Shown here piece by piece: positions 42,721-53,551 of a stretch of 64,000 bases of DNA. Source of the stretch: Henricia sp. BOLD:AAB3569 (Eukaryota > Echinodermata > Asteroidea > Spinulosida > Echinasteridae); contig JBBELK010000438.1 in assembly GCA_037783545.1 (NCBI GenBank), positions 682,001 through 746,000 on the forward strand, written 5' to 3'. The position numbers were made by a program, and so were the translations under genes. Numbering within the stretch: position 1 is the first letter of the stretch; each line of letters begins with the position of its first letter. Below the pieces are notes generated by a model. The model was given only the letters and a program-made list of their open reading frames with translations. It had not been told where the DNA came from and did not search any database.

Positions 42721-43488
42721 CCTGAGCCTTGATAAAATCTCTCTAAAAAATTAGGTCAAGTTGTGTGAACGCACACACAAAAGGTGACCTCGACCGCTCT
42801 GGTTAGGACGAAATGCTAGCTTCAATAAAACAAATTCACGGTGGAGTAATTTCATTGTGGTAGGCCTACTGGTAACTGTGTTCGGTACAAGTAGCCTACA
42901 CACACACACATACTCCGCTATGACTATATCATGCCTTCCAGTGGCCATCAAACATCCCAATCTTCCAAAATCTTTAGACCAGTAGTTATCATTAATTACA
43001 TTTTTTTATTTGATTTTAATTTTAGTACCAGGATGAGTAGGGAATTCCCCGTCTGTGCACATCTAGAGAAATTGTTTTTTAAAAATGTAAAAACAAAAAT
43101 AAAAACAAAAACATTTAATTAATGGTGCCCTCACACCTATAGCGTATGCTTAAACCTATGAGTTGCGCACCAAACGGCACCCGAATCAACAATTTTGTCA
43201 ATTTCTAATGGGTCTTTCACATAGAAAGAGATGCCGTAGAGACTTTATTGAGATTGGGAAAAATTGAAAAGGGCTATGCGATTTTATAAAATTCATAAAG
43301 TGCCATTTGCGATGTTATTGTGACACGATTGAGAGGCGGTTGAGATGGCCTTGTAAAATTTATCATTTTCGGCGCGAAATTCAAAATCGCAGACACCCCA
43401 CGGTTGTGTCAGCAGTGAGACGGTCCAACGATTTTTTGAGATTGAGTTGAGACAGTGATACGGATAGCAGCGAGTGTGCTGCGTGGGC

Positions 43489-43545
43489 GTTGCGATTGAT
43501 GCGATTGATGCGATTGATGCGATTGATGCGATTAATGCGATTGTG
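43489..43545. repeat. GCGATTGAT short tandem repeat
   Basis: A 10-bp unit, GCGATTGATG, six copies. The surrounding 43.13-43.95 kb is rich in GAGACGG/GCGATTG words in both orientations (possible old foldback), otherwise unassigned. Confidence 0.8.
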
Positions 43546-43953
43546 TTGCGTTGGTGTTGAGACGGCTTGGCGACAACGATATGAGACGGTGGTGTGACAT
43601 GAAAGATACATGTAATAATTCGTCTCGAGCATGTTGCAACGCTGCCTCAATGCTATCTCAATGCTGTCTTATCATCATCTCAGTTATTCGCACCTATGTC
43701 ACATCGTTCGCACACAATTGCAGTGCAGTCGCAAGTGCCCTTTTCTTGCCGCAAGACTGTCTCCACACTGGCACAACACCTCTGCAACGCCATCTCAACA
43801 CCATCTTGTCATGAGCGTCACCGATGGAGTTGCGACAGTCTGAGACAAGGTTGCGACGGTGTTGGGCCAGTGTAGCGATGATGATGCGATCTGATTTTGA
43901 TTGCGATTGTTTTCAAATTATGAAAACACTCGCAGCCGTCCGAGATGGTGGGC

Positions 43954-44120
43954 TAAAGCAGGCCTCCCACTGTGCGATATTTGCCACGAATTACCTACGA
44001 AATGGTACGATTATCGCAGACTGCCTATAGACTCTACACACAATCGTACCCAATCGTACCTAATCGTACCAATTCGTATGAAATTCGTGGCAAATATCGC
44101 ACAGTGGGAGGCCCGCTTAA
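43954..44120. mobile_element. Palindromic MITE TTAAGCGGGCCTCCCAC, copy 2
   Basis: GCAGGCCTCCCACTGTGCGA at the left and TCGCACAGTGGGAGGCCCGC at the right. The interior has ACACAATCGTACCCAATCGT. Confidence 0.88.
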
Positions 44121-46302
44121 GACCCCAACATTTTGCAAAACTCCCGTCCCGATGTCTTCCTTCTCAGTTTTCCCTTCTTTTTTTTTAAAGAAAGGTTACC
44201 GTTTGAAAGGTACCATTTCAAAGGTTACCGTTTTTAGGATTGTTTTTTTCCCTTTTTTTTTAAGAAAGGTTACCGTTTGAAAGGTACCATTTCAAAGGTT
44301 ACCATTTTTAGGATTGTTTTAATCATTCATTTCAAAAGGTTTTCTGAAGAAAAAAAAGCTCCACTTACGTAGCTGAAATGTTTGCAGGCTAGTTTAATTA
44401 TGCCGCATTTTCAGATAATTAATGCCGTTTTTCTGCAGTATTTCGATAAAAGTAATACCATGGCCCTTAAAGTCGCCAGCTCCACTTGATAGCCCATTTT
44501 CAAAATAAATTGTCCCCAAGAGCCATTATGGCTACCATTTTTTAAAATCCACCTTACCTCCTCTGACAAACGTCTATACCTCAGTCCAAGCGAACTGTGC
44601 TGCATGTTGTCAAGGAATCATCTGTTAAATATTCACTTTCAGGTCCCTGTTTTTATAGTGCTACAGTTTGTGTCATATATACCAAAGTCCATTTGAAATA
44701 GTAGGGCGTTCGAGATGCAAAACGAATGACACATGTTACACTTTGAACTCGGGTCAATTCGAGTTGTTACCGGGCGGGGCTTTATAAACGCATGCTATCG
44801 TTTGATTCACAATGAAAAATGAGGCCGGCGCCACGCACTAATAGTTGCCCCAAATAAGTACCGCAATAAACTTTGTCAATGCACACGGACATCTACTGAA
44901 TGATTAAGCAAAATGTATTTACAGTATTACTCATATTTTGTGTCATATGTGTTTTTCTTTGTACTCACGTCACGATTCCAAACTGTCCGCCATGTTTTAC
45001 TGCTCACGGTTACTAGGTGACGTAATTACACCGAGTTTTACACCACATACCCGCTAGGGTAGTGGTGGCTGCCACCGGATCAGTATATTTTGATGGCTAA
45101 AAGAACGCTCCGGTGTAAGTTGGTGTTACACGGTGTAAGCATCTCGAACGCCCCTAATGTTATCATTCATGGTTTTGTGCGTTGAATGAATGGTAATAAA
45201 ATCGTTTGCAAATTTTTTTTAAAAGCACTTCCAACGGGTATTTATTACCATGCGGTGTTTGTTATACCATTGCCATCAACACTTTTTTTCGGAGTTTTCT
45301 TTTTGTCATCTCATGAAATAAAATGTTGGATTACTGCAATAATGGCCTTTAAACCAGTTTCCATGAATCACTGCTACACTGGTTATGCACATAGACTGCC
45401 GAAGTGAACAAGTCATATTTTATTAGTTGCCTATACAGGCAATGGCTCTACACTACAAATCACTGAACCGTGTCCCTGTGCTTTTGCAATGGTACTTGTC
45501 AGACGGCCATGATGTTTAGAGCCAATTACCATGGCAACACGTCACACTTCAGCTGTCTATTGCTGGTTGTCTTGCACTGCTTTTCAGTTGTTGGATCATC
45601 TGTTTTATTTTTTTGTGAAAAGGAAAATAATATGGCAAAACCTACAGGAGATAAAGCATTTTTTCCAAATTATCTGTCAGATTATCTATTTTGCCTTTAT
45701 AAATAAATCATAAAACCGACATTTCCTTCTCAAAACTTTAAACTTAATGGGTGCAGGCTTGTGGTATAGGCCCTACTTTGTTGTTGCTACATGTATGTAG
45801 TGCACAAGTACGTGAATCATTATATCCGTACTGTTGTTCACCATATGAGAGAATGGCATTGGCGTGCACCACATGGCAACAATAGCATTATAGTGTGTGA
45901 CTTTGTTTAAAAGTGAAGAATTCGGGGGCCCCAGCCATTATGCAAATGTCACAAGCAAAAGACTCATTGTAATTCCAATGCTGCGTTCTAAACGCCTGGA
46001 CACTTTGCAAACGATTTGCAACGTTCGCCAACAATACCCGGCTTTCCGTTGTGCACAAACGCAATGTAACCGCGAACGGAATCCTTACACGAATCCTTAC
46101 GTACTGCGTAAGCCCGCTTGCGAAACCTTTTATTGCGTAATTACACGCAAGCCTATGGGGCTTATGTCATTTTCAAAAGTTGCGCAAACTACGCGATTTT
46201 TCTTGGTGTTTTAGCGACAGATTATATGCAAGTATAAAGCCGCACTCGTCGACATTTTCGTTATGTCATGGTGTTGTTTTAGGGCGGGAGCACAGTGCAC
46301 TG

Positions 46303-47343
46303 TTAAAGGCGGGTTCCCACTGCACTATTTTCATCCGTCAGACGTACGTAAAATCGACGTACGTCATCTCCGGTCCGTCAGTTTTTGGTCCGTTGATGCG
46401 TTTTCAATGTGAACCGTCTGAAAGATCAGCTTCATTTACGTACGTCGAGTCGAAAAATCAACGTATCCGAACGTTTCTTCATACGTCAAATTGACAGATG
46501 ACGGAGGAGCTGATCCGAGGTCTACTTGTCCGTCGATTTTTCATCCGTCGAGTCCGTTGTACATACAACAGTGCGACTAAAATACATCGACTACAGGATT
46601 ATTGTAGTAAAAAAGATCCTGTGGTAGATGTATTCTTTGTTTTCGAATGTATGGCTGAACTCGGGCGCCTGGATCGCTGAGCTAGCTTTGCTCGCGGAAG
46701 GAACGGATGAAAATGGCGCGATGCGTGCTTCCCGTGTGTTTTGTTCAGCTCCGCATGCGGTTGGATGCGTCGATAGTGTGAACCGCTGGTGAAGACGTAC
46801 GTGAACGGACAGATTCTGAAATATGAATAAATGTTCCATTTAACTCGATCTCGCCTCGTTGAATGAAACATTCCATCTTTTACCTCATAACGTTTTTACG
46901 TGGTGGGACACGACGGACAACGGATGTGCTGCTTTTATCGTCCGTCAGACGTACGTAAAATTGACGTACGTCGTCTCCGGTCCGTCAGTTTTTGGTCCGT
47001 TGATGCGTTTTCAATGTGAACTGTCTCAAAGATCATCTGCTTTATTGTAAATTGACAGATGCCGGAAGAGTTGATCCGCGGTACACTATAATGTTGTGGA
47101 TAATGTTTTTGACATTTGCAGAAGAAACAACGAGGGGGTGAATTTCCCGCGCATGCGGTCGAATGCCGTCTAGTGTGGACCGATGGTGAAAACGCCGTAA
47201 CGGACAGTATCTGGAACAAATTCAACTCATCTACTTTGACGTGATGTGGCAAGCTACGCGACGGACGGGCGGACGGACGCACGACGGATGTGACGAAACG
47301 TACACCAGACGGACAAAAATAGTGCAGTGTGAACCCGCCCTTA
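46303..47343. mobile_element. ~1.04-kb TIR element with repeated CCGTC boxes
   Basis: Ends: AAAGGCGGGTTCCCACTGCA then CTATTTT, and AAAATAGTGCAGTGTGAACC then CGCCCTT. Inside, a ~105-bp block (CGTCAGACGTACGTAAAAT to TTTTCAATGTGAAC) occurs at 46336 and again at 46936. Around 46815-46885 is a piece that recurs inverted at 49445-49520 (ATGAAACATTCCATCTTTTA). No transposase. Confidence 0.8.
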
Positions 47344-47638
47344 CTGTCCATCTTTTCGTACGTTAAAATATTCTCTGTGGGAGTGTCTGTAGACTTTGGA
47401 CTATGGCTTGTAGCTCACAAACACACGCGTATGATCTAGGCTATAATGGTTGATGATAAACTTCGGTCTGATTAAATGGGTATGACTAATTCAGCATCTG
47501 ATCATAAACAAATTAAAATTAACGGGAGCCCATAACATGGCTGTATTTTGCCTATGGTCGCAGACCTGGCGGGGATGCTACGCGGTGTTTCATGCACTAC
47601 CCACACCGTCAATAAGAATACTATAATGCACAATAATG

Positions 47639-47803
47639 TTAAGCGGGCCTCCCAACATACGATTTTTGCCACGAATTTCCAACGATTAGGTATACGATTT
47701 GGTACGATTGTGTATATCTATAGACAGTCTCTGATAATCTCACCAAATCGTACCTAATCGTTGGAAATTCGTGGCAAAAATCGCACAGTGGGGGCCCGCT
47801 TTA
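47639..47803. mobile_element. Palindromic MITE, copy 3
   Basis: TTAAGCGGGCCTCCCAACAT to GGGGGCCCGCTTTA. It lies inside duplicated-segment copy 1 and corresponds to the MITE at 50898. Confidence 0.88.
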
Positions 47804-48919
47804 ATGAAAGCAGTTTAGCTACTATAACTAGGACTGACAAACATACGGGATCAATGAGCAAAACAAGCTACATCCTCTCTTACTCCTGATGGTCTAGGAC
47901 ATGTCCGTAAATAAAAAGGGCATTACCAACATGGCAAGAGAAGACATTTGGGGCTGCATGGGCTGGGTCTAGGAGAAGATATGGCTTCCGTGAATGTGAA
48001 CATATTCTTTCTCTACGTTGTGATTTAAAAAAAACTAAATCAGTGAATCTGAGAGTAGGAATTGTTAGCAAGCTGAAGTTTCATGCAGTTATGCACAATG
48101 ACGCTGTTATCTTTCGATGTCAGCTAAAGTACAGAAGAAATATTCAGATTTTGATTAAACTGTAAATTTTGCGTTACTTTTGTTGCTCTATAGGCCCTAT
48201 AGAGTTATTGACGGCATGCATAGTTAACCACCAAAAATAAAACGTTCACTGCTGCAAAATAACAGAAAATCATTTTGTTTTAGAACAGTTTAATAACTTC
48301 GTGCCGTCATTACAAATCAATTCGGTATACGGACGTGTTTTGTCCGTCTAACGCCATTTTACCGCGCACGATCGATAGCCGTTTTTATGTGCAGTATATA
48401 TTTTGGTTTCGACTCGTATACCGACTTGAGAAACCTGATTGCGCGACAATATTCACGATTCAAAGCGCGTTGACGCTGTTGCCATATCAAGAACCAAACA
48501 GCCCGTGTACATAATGACAGACAGGTTTCTCAAGTCGGTAACAAGAGGTCGACTAGACCTGTTCCCAGTCCATTCGCGACTACGCTGATGCGGTTTACGA
48601 ACCAACCGGTCTAGTTACCGACTTAACATCAAGTCTATCATTACTCAGGTTTCCTGAAGGTTTTCGAAAGCTGGGTCAATTCTGGTTAATAATCACTCGT
48701 AGTGCCAGGCCCGTAAAGTTACTAAACCCGCCCAGCAAATAATGCGGCAGATTGTTACACTATATTACAGACAAAAACAACAGGTGGATACATGTACATG
48801 GCTGTCGCTTTTTAAAACTAATTTGTAATCCAAAAATGAATATTAACTTATCTGCGCCCTTTTTTCGGATTATTATAATGAATACCGGAAAATAATGTCA
48901 TGTAAAGGGTGACTGTGAG

Positions 48920-49200
48920 TTAAAGGCAGTATACATGATCTCGAAAATCAGAAATTTTCACATATTTACGCTTAACTTACACAATATAAATATGATGACC
49001 ACAGGTCGTGGTTCACGTCGAAATGGTTTAGGGCGAAGTGGTTTTGGGGCGAAATGACTGCAAACATTTTTTTCTTAAAAGTTAGACGAAGTACGGAGCT
49101 GGTTTTTGCTCAGGTTGGTTTTAATCATGCATATCTTCAATCACACAGGGGGATAAAACTATTTGTATTAACAGTTTACCAATCTGAGCAATTACTTTAT
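48920..49200. repeat. GGCAGTATACAT MITE fragment
   Basis: Left end GTTAAAGGCAGTATACATGA, then CACAATATAAATATGATG, the GGGCGAAGTGGTTTTGGGGC block and TAACAGTTTACCAATC. The right terminus is cut. Confidence 0.65.
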
Positions 49201-49209
49201 ATAACCGCA

Positions 49210-49580
49210 TTTTAAGAAAGTGCGTGTGTCCTTCGCAGCACACACGCACGAACATTCGCTATGTGTGTGTTTTGGGTAAAAATGTGCCCCTGACACTGCC
49301 CGACACAACTTTGTTTACAACTCGCAAGAAACTCGAAGGGAATGCCTGAATAATTTGTAACATTGTAGGATGACAAGGATCTACTTGGGCGTTTTATTTC
49401 TACAAATAATGAATGTTTATAGGTGCAATGAAAGGAATATTTTCATGAGGTAAAAGATGGAATGTTTCATTCAACGAGGCGAGATCGAGTTGAATGAAAC
49501 ATTTATTCATATTTCACCGAATGAAAATATTCCTCCCATTGCACTCAACGTTCATTATCTGCATAATAATATTTACTTGT
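49210..49580. repeat. Dispersed hairpin repeat (inverse of 31110-31350)
   Basis: Contains GTAGGATGACAAGGATCTAC, also at 34690, and an imperfect hairpin around 49400-49560 with a nested palindrome TGAATGAAACATT / AATGTTTCATTCA. Confidence 0.6.
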
Positions 49581-50897
49581 TTTTCAAATGTTGCCGCGCG
49601 GTACGAAAAATGCTCCATCCTTCGGAGGATTTAAAGCCGTAGGTCGACCACGGTTTTTAATCGACTGTTTTATAAGCCCATTGTATGTCCCAAAATTGTC
49701 CTTCAGTTCAAAAATAATCTTTAAAAAATAATAATAATATATATACATATAAAAACAACCTTGTACTCAAAGTGTATTGATGGTAGTGCACTGGAAACAA
49801 ACAAACATGCACCACGTGATTTATTTTGGTCAAAAGGCACAGGCGGCTCCAGAACATATTTAGGGTGGGCTAAGACCCCAACATTTTGCAAAACTCCCGT
49901 CCCGATGTTAAAAACGTGATATTACCTGGACTACTATACCATATACATGTACCATGGAAAGGGGAGTGCGTTCTTCCCTCCCCTTCCTTTTCTCTCGTCT
50001 TCCTTCTCAGTTTTCCTTCTTTTTTTTAAAGAAAGGTTACCGTTTGAAAGGTACCGTTTGAGAGGTTACCGTTTTTAGGATTGTTTTAATCATTCATTTC
50101 AAAAGGTTTTCTGAAGAATACAAAAAAACTCCACTTACGTAGCTGAAATGTTTGCAGGCTAGTTTAATTATGCCGCATTTTCAGATAATTAATGCCGTTT
50201 TTCTGCAGTATTTCGATAAAAGTAATACCATGGCCCTTAAAGTCGCCAGCTCCACTCAATAGCCCCTTTTCAAAATTGTCCCCAAGAGCCATTATGGCTA
50301 CAATTTTTAAAATCCACCTTACCTCCTCTGACAAACGTCTATACCTCCAAGCGAACTGTGCTGCATGTTGTCAAGGAATCATGTGTTAAATATTCACTTT
50401 TAGGTCCCAGTTTTTATAGTGCTACAGTTTGTGTCATGTAATATAGTGAACCCGTACCCGCCCTATATGTTTATCTTTTCGTATACGTTAAAATATTCTC
50501 CGTGGGATTGTCTGTATAGACTTTGGACTATGGCTTGTAGCTCACCATCACGCGCGTATGATGTGTACCTCTTGTGTAGCTCACAAACACACGCGTATGA
50601 TGTGTACTTCACGGTTGGTGATAAACTTCAATCTGATTAAATGGGTATGACGAATTCAGCATGTGACAAACGGTAATCATGAAAACGCCCAACAAAAAGA
50701 TGCAGTTTTGTCGACTTATATTTGTATAACTGAACGGAGTGCAGAGACAATAATTTGCACTATAAGATGGAACAAAAATAAAATTAACGGGAGCCCATAA
50801 CAGCATGGCTGTATTTTGCCTAGTCTCGTTCCTAGACCTGGTGGGGATGCTATGCGGTGTTTCAATAATGCACAATTATTATAATGCACAATAACGG

Positions 50898-51066
50898 TTA
50901 AGCGGGCCTCCAACCATGCGATTTTGCCACGAATTTCCAATGATTAGATATACGATTTGGTACGATTGTGTATAGAGTCTAGATATTGTCTCTGATAATC
51001 TCACCAAATCGTACCTGATCGTTGAAAATTCGTGGCAAAAATCGCACAGTATGGGGGCCCGCTTTA
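50898..51066. mobile_element. Palindromic MITE, copy 4
   Basis: TTAAGCGGGCCTCCAACCAT to GGGGGCCCGCTTTA. Duplicated along with its segment. Confidence 0.88.
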
Positions 51067-51269
51067 ATGAAAGCAGTTTAGCTACTATATACTGACAAAC
51101 ATACGGGATCAATGAGCAAGACAAGCTACATCCTCTCTTAATCCCGATGGTCTAGGACATGTCCGTAAATAAAAAGGGCAACATCAACATGATGGCAAGA
51201 GGAGACATTTGGGGCTGCATGGGCTGCGTCTAGGAGAAGCTATGGCTTCCGTGAATGTGAACATATTCT

Positions 51270-51719
51270 AAATCGTGGATGCTTAACCTGCCTCGATCCT
51301 TGCCCAAATCCAGCAATCTAGGGGCAAATTTCATGGCGTTGCTTAGCACAAAAATTTGCTTAGCACAGGATTTATTTGCTTTATAAAATGGATTACAAGC
51401 CAAAATTATATACCAACTTGTGTTCTTCGCAAGAGTAGAAGAATACCTTTCAATACACATCACTTACGATATTGGCTGGCAATCCATTTTTGCAAAATAA
51501 AGCAAACTAATCCTGTGCTAAGCAAATGTTTGTGCTAAGCAACGCCATGAAATTGGCCCCAGATGGGGAGAGAACAATAGAGCCACGTGGGGAAATGCAT
51601 GTGGCTGCTAGCAGTAACGCAAGAGCTCTATTGTTCTCTTCCGATTTGGAGGACAAACACGGGAGATGTTTAGTGACCCGTGCATGAGTCTGACAGCTGT
51701 GAAACAAAGGAAATGCAAT
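51270..51719. mobile_element. Insertion unique to copy 2, containing a 240-bp foldback
   Basis: The homologous sequence in copy 1 is uninterrupted (ACATATTCT joins TTCTCTACG). Within it, 51321-51560 is a foldback: GGGGCAAATTTCATGGCGTT and AACGCCATGAAATTGGCCCC, arms ~85 bp with TTGCTTAGCACAGGATT. A second hairpin, GAGAACAATAGAGC / GCTCTATTGTTCTC, follows at 51568-51641. Confidence 0.85.
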
Positions 51720-52623
51720 TTCTCTACGTTTTGATTAAAAAACTAAATCAGTGAATCTGAGAGTAGGAATTTTTTGCAAACTGAAGTTTCATGCAGTTAT
51801 GCACAATGAAGCTGTTATCTTTCGATGTCAGCTTAAGTACAGAAGAAATATTCAGATTTTGATTAAACTGTAAATTTTGCGTTACTTTTGTTGCTCTGTA
51901 GGCTCTATATGGAGTTATTGACGGCATGCATAGTTAACGACAAAAAAAAACGTTCACTGCTGCAAAATAGAACAAGTTAATAACTTCGTGTCGTCATTAC
52001 TCTATAGACTTAAAATCAATTTGGTATACGGACGTGTTTTGTCCGTCTAACGCCATTTTACCGCGCACGGTCGATAGCCGTTTTTATGTGCAGTATATAT
52101 TTTGGTTTCGACTCGTATACCGACTTGAGAAACATGATTGCGCGACAATATTCACGATTCAAAGCGCATTGACGCTTTTGCCATATCAAGAACTAAACAG
52201 CCCGTGTACATAATGACAGACAGGTTACTCAAGTCTGTAACTAGAGGTCGACTAGACTTGTTCCCAGTCCATTCGCGACTACGCTGCTGCGGTTTACGAA
52301 CCAACTGGTCTATCTATCATTACTCCGGTTTCCTGAACGTTATCGAAAGCTGGGTCAACTCTGGTTAATAATCAACTTGTAGTGCCAGGCCCGTATTTTT
52401 ACTAAACCCGCACAGCAAATAATGCGGCTGATTAATTATACTATATTACAGAAAAAAACAAGATGACTATCGCTTTTTAAAACTAATTTGTAATCCAAAA
52501 ATTTAAATTAACTTATCTGCGCCCTTTTTGTCGGATTATAATGAATACCAGAAAATAATGTCATGTAAAGGGTGACTGCAAGTAAAGGCAGTATAGGCCT
52601 ACATGTTCTCAAAAATTAAAAAT

Positions 52624-52806
52624 AGTGAGGTTTCGGTGTGCACGGTTAGTGATTACGACTACGATAGCCAAACCTCAAAATCGTATACCTTTCGCTGTCC
52701 GTTTTTCACTAAGGTATAGAGGCGTTGCTATTAGTGTAAACAACAAAACAACACTTGGGATATTTGTGTTAACGCAACAAGTAGGCACAAATCGATGACG
52801 TAAAAT
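52624..52806. repeat. Dispersed repeat, copy B
   Basis: Near-identical to 16131-16320, same orientation. Confidence 0.85.
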
Positions 52807-52967
52807 TAGGCTAAGTTGACGAATCTGATGGCATGTAGGCGACTGCTTTAACTGTTTCAATGCTGATTAGGCAGCGATGATGTTAATAGCAACAGCGCCA
52901 GAAGTACCCTAGGGTAGACATGTGCGCTATACAAGTGTCCACCATTACATTACATTATTACATATCA

Positions 52968-53450
52968 AATATTCAATTCAATTCAATATTTATTGTCAAT
53001 GTACAATTACATACAATGAAATGTCTTCGGTTGTAGGCGTGCTTTAAAATCGTTAAAATTCACAAACACCTTTGAAAAAAGAAAAGAAATAAAACATACA
53101 TCACAATACATACATTCTTTAAAATACAGATCAGTTCAAATTATAAATAATACAAGAACAATACCCCGAATAATACTGACACGCATGCACAGAACTATTT
53201 AAAACTCGAACTGCTGTAGGATAAAAACTTAGGAACATCCGGTTACACCCCGATAAAATGGATCTGTATCGATTTCCTGACCTCATTAGTATTGAAGAAA
53301 AAAAATCGTTTGCTGGGTGAAACTGGTCTGCAATGAGAATACGCTCTTTTCTTAACTCGGGAATGATACAAATCATCCAAAGAAGGGACTTCACAGACGT
53401 GGAAACAATGCGACTAAGACGCATTCGGTCAATTAGCCTTTTACAAAAGG
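52968..53450 (-). pseudogene. 3' end of a second non-LTR retrotransposon
   Basis: On the minus strand an open frame ends with RSGNRYRSILSGCNRMFLSF then YPTAVRVLNS. An R-Y-R-S...(F/Y)-x-P-x-A-(V/I)-R-x-L-N box is usual just before the C-terminus of non-LTR reverse transcriptases. It is followed by a 3' UTR and a tail ATATTGAATTGAATTGAA (53000-52970), a 5-bp microsatellite. Only the last ~100 codons remain. Confidence 0.55.
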
Positions 53451-53551
53451 AGAGGGCGCAATTTCATTTGGGTATGAATTTTTTTATCAATTGTATTTCT
53501 TTCCAAAAACTTGATTTACATGTTGTAGTTATAATACATAGAGTGCGTTGG

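Larger units (their letters stand above)
44110..48960. repeat. Duplicated segment, copy 1
   Basis: 44110-44690 matches 49865-50440 and 47318-48960 matches 50450-52620, same order and orientation. Copy 1 holds 44690-47318 in addition (including the 46.3-47.34 kb TIR element). The identity is high with small indels. No gene is recognised in it; 44.69-46.3 kb is otherwise featureless apart from 45.47-45.56 (related to 39.68 kb) and 44.95-45.07 (inverse relative of 36.67-36.79 kb). Confidence 0.85.
49865..52620. repeat. Duplicated segment, copy 2
   Basis: Counterpart of 44110-44690 plus 47318-48960. Near 50440 the two parts are joined with the remnant GTGAACCCGTACCCGCCC, which resembles the right end of the 46.3-47.34 kb element, so the extra 2.6 kb of copy 1 was probably deleted here. 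Copy 2 instead has a ~450-bp insertion at 51270-51719. Confidence 0.85.
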
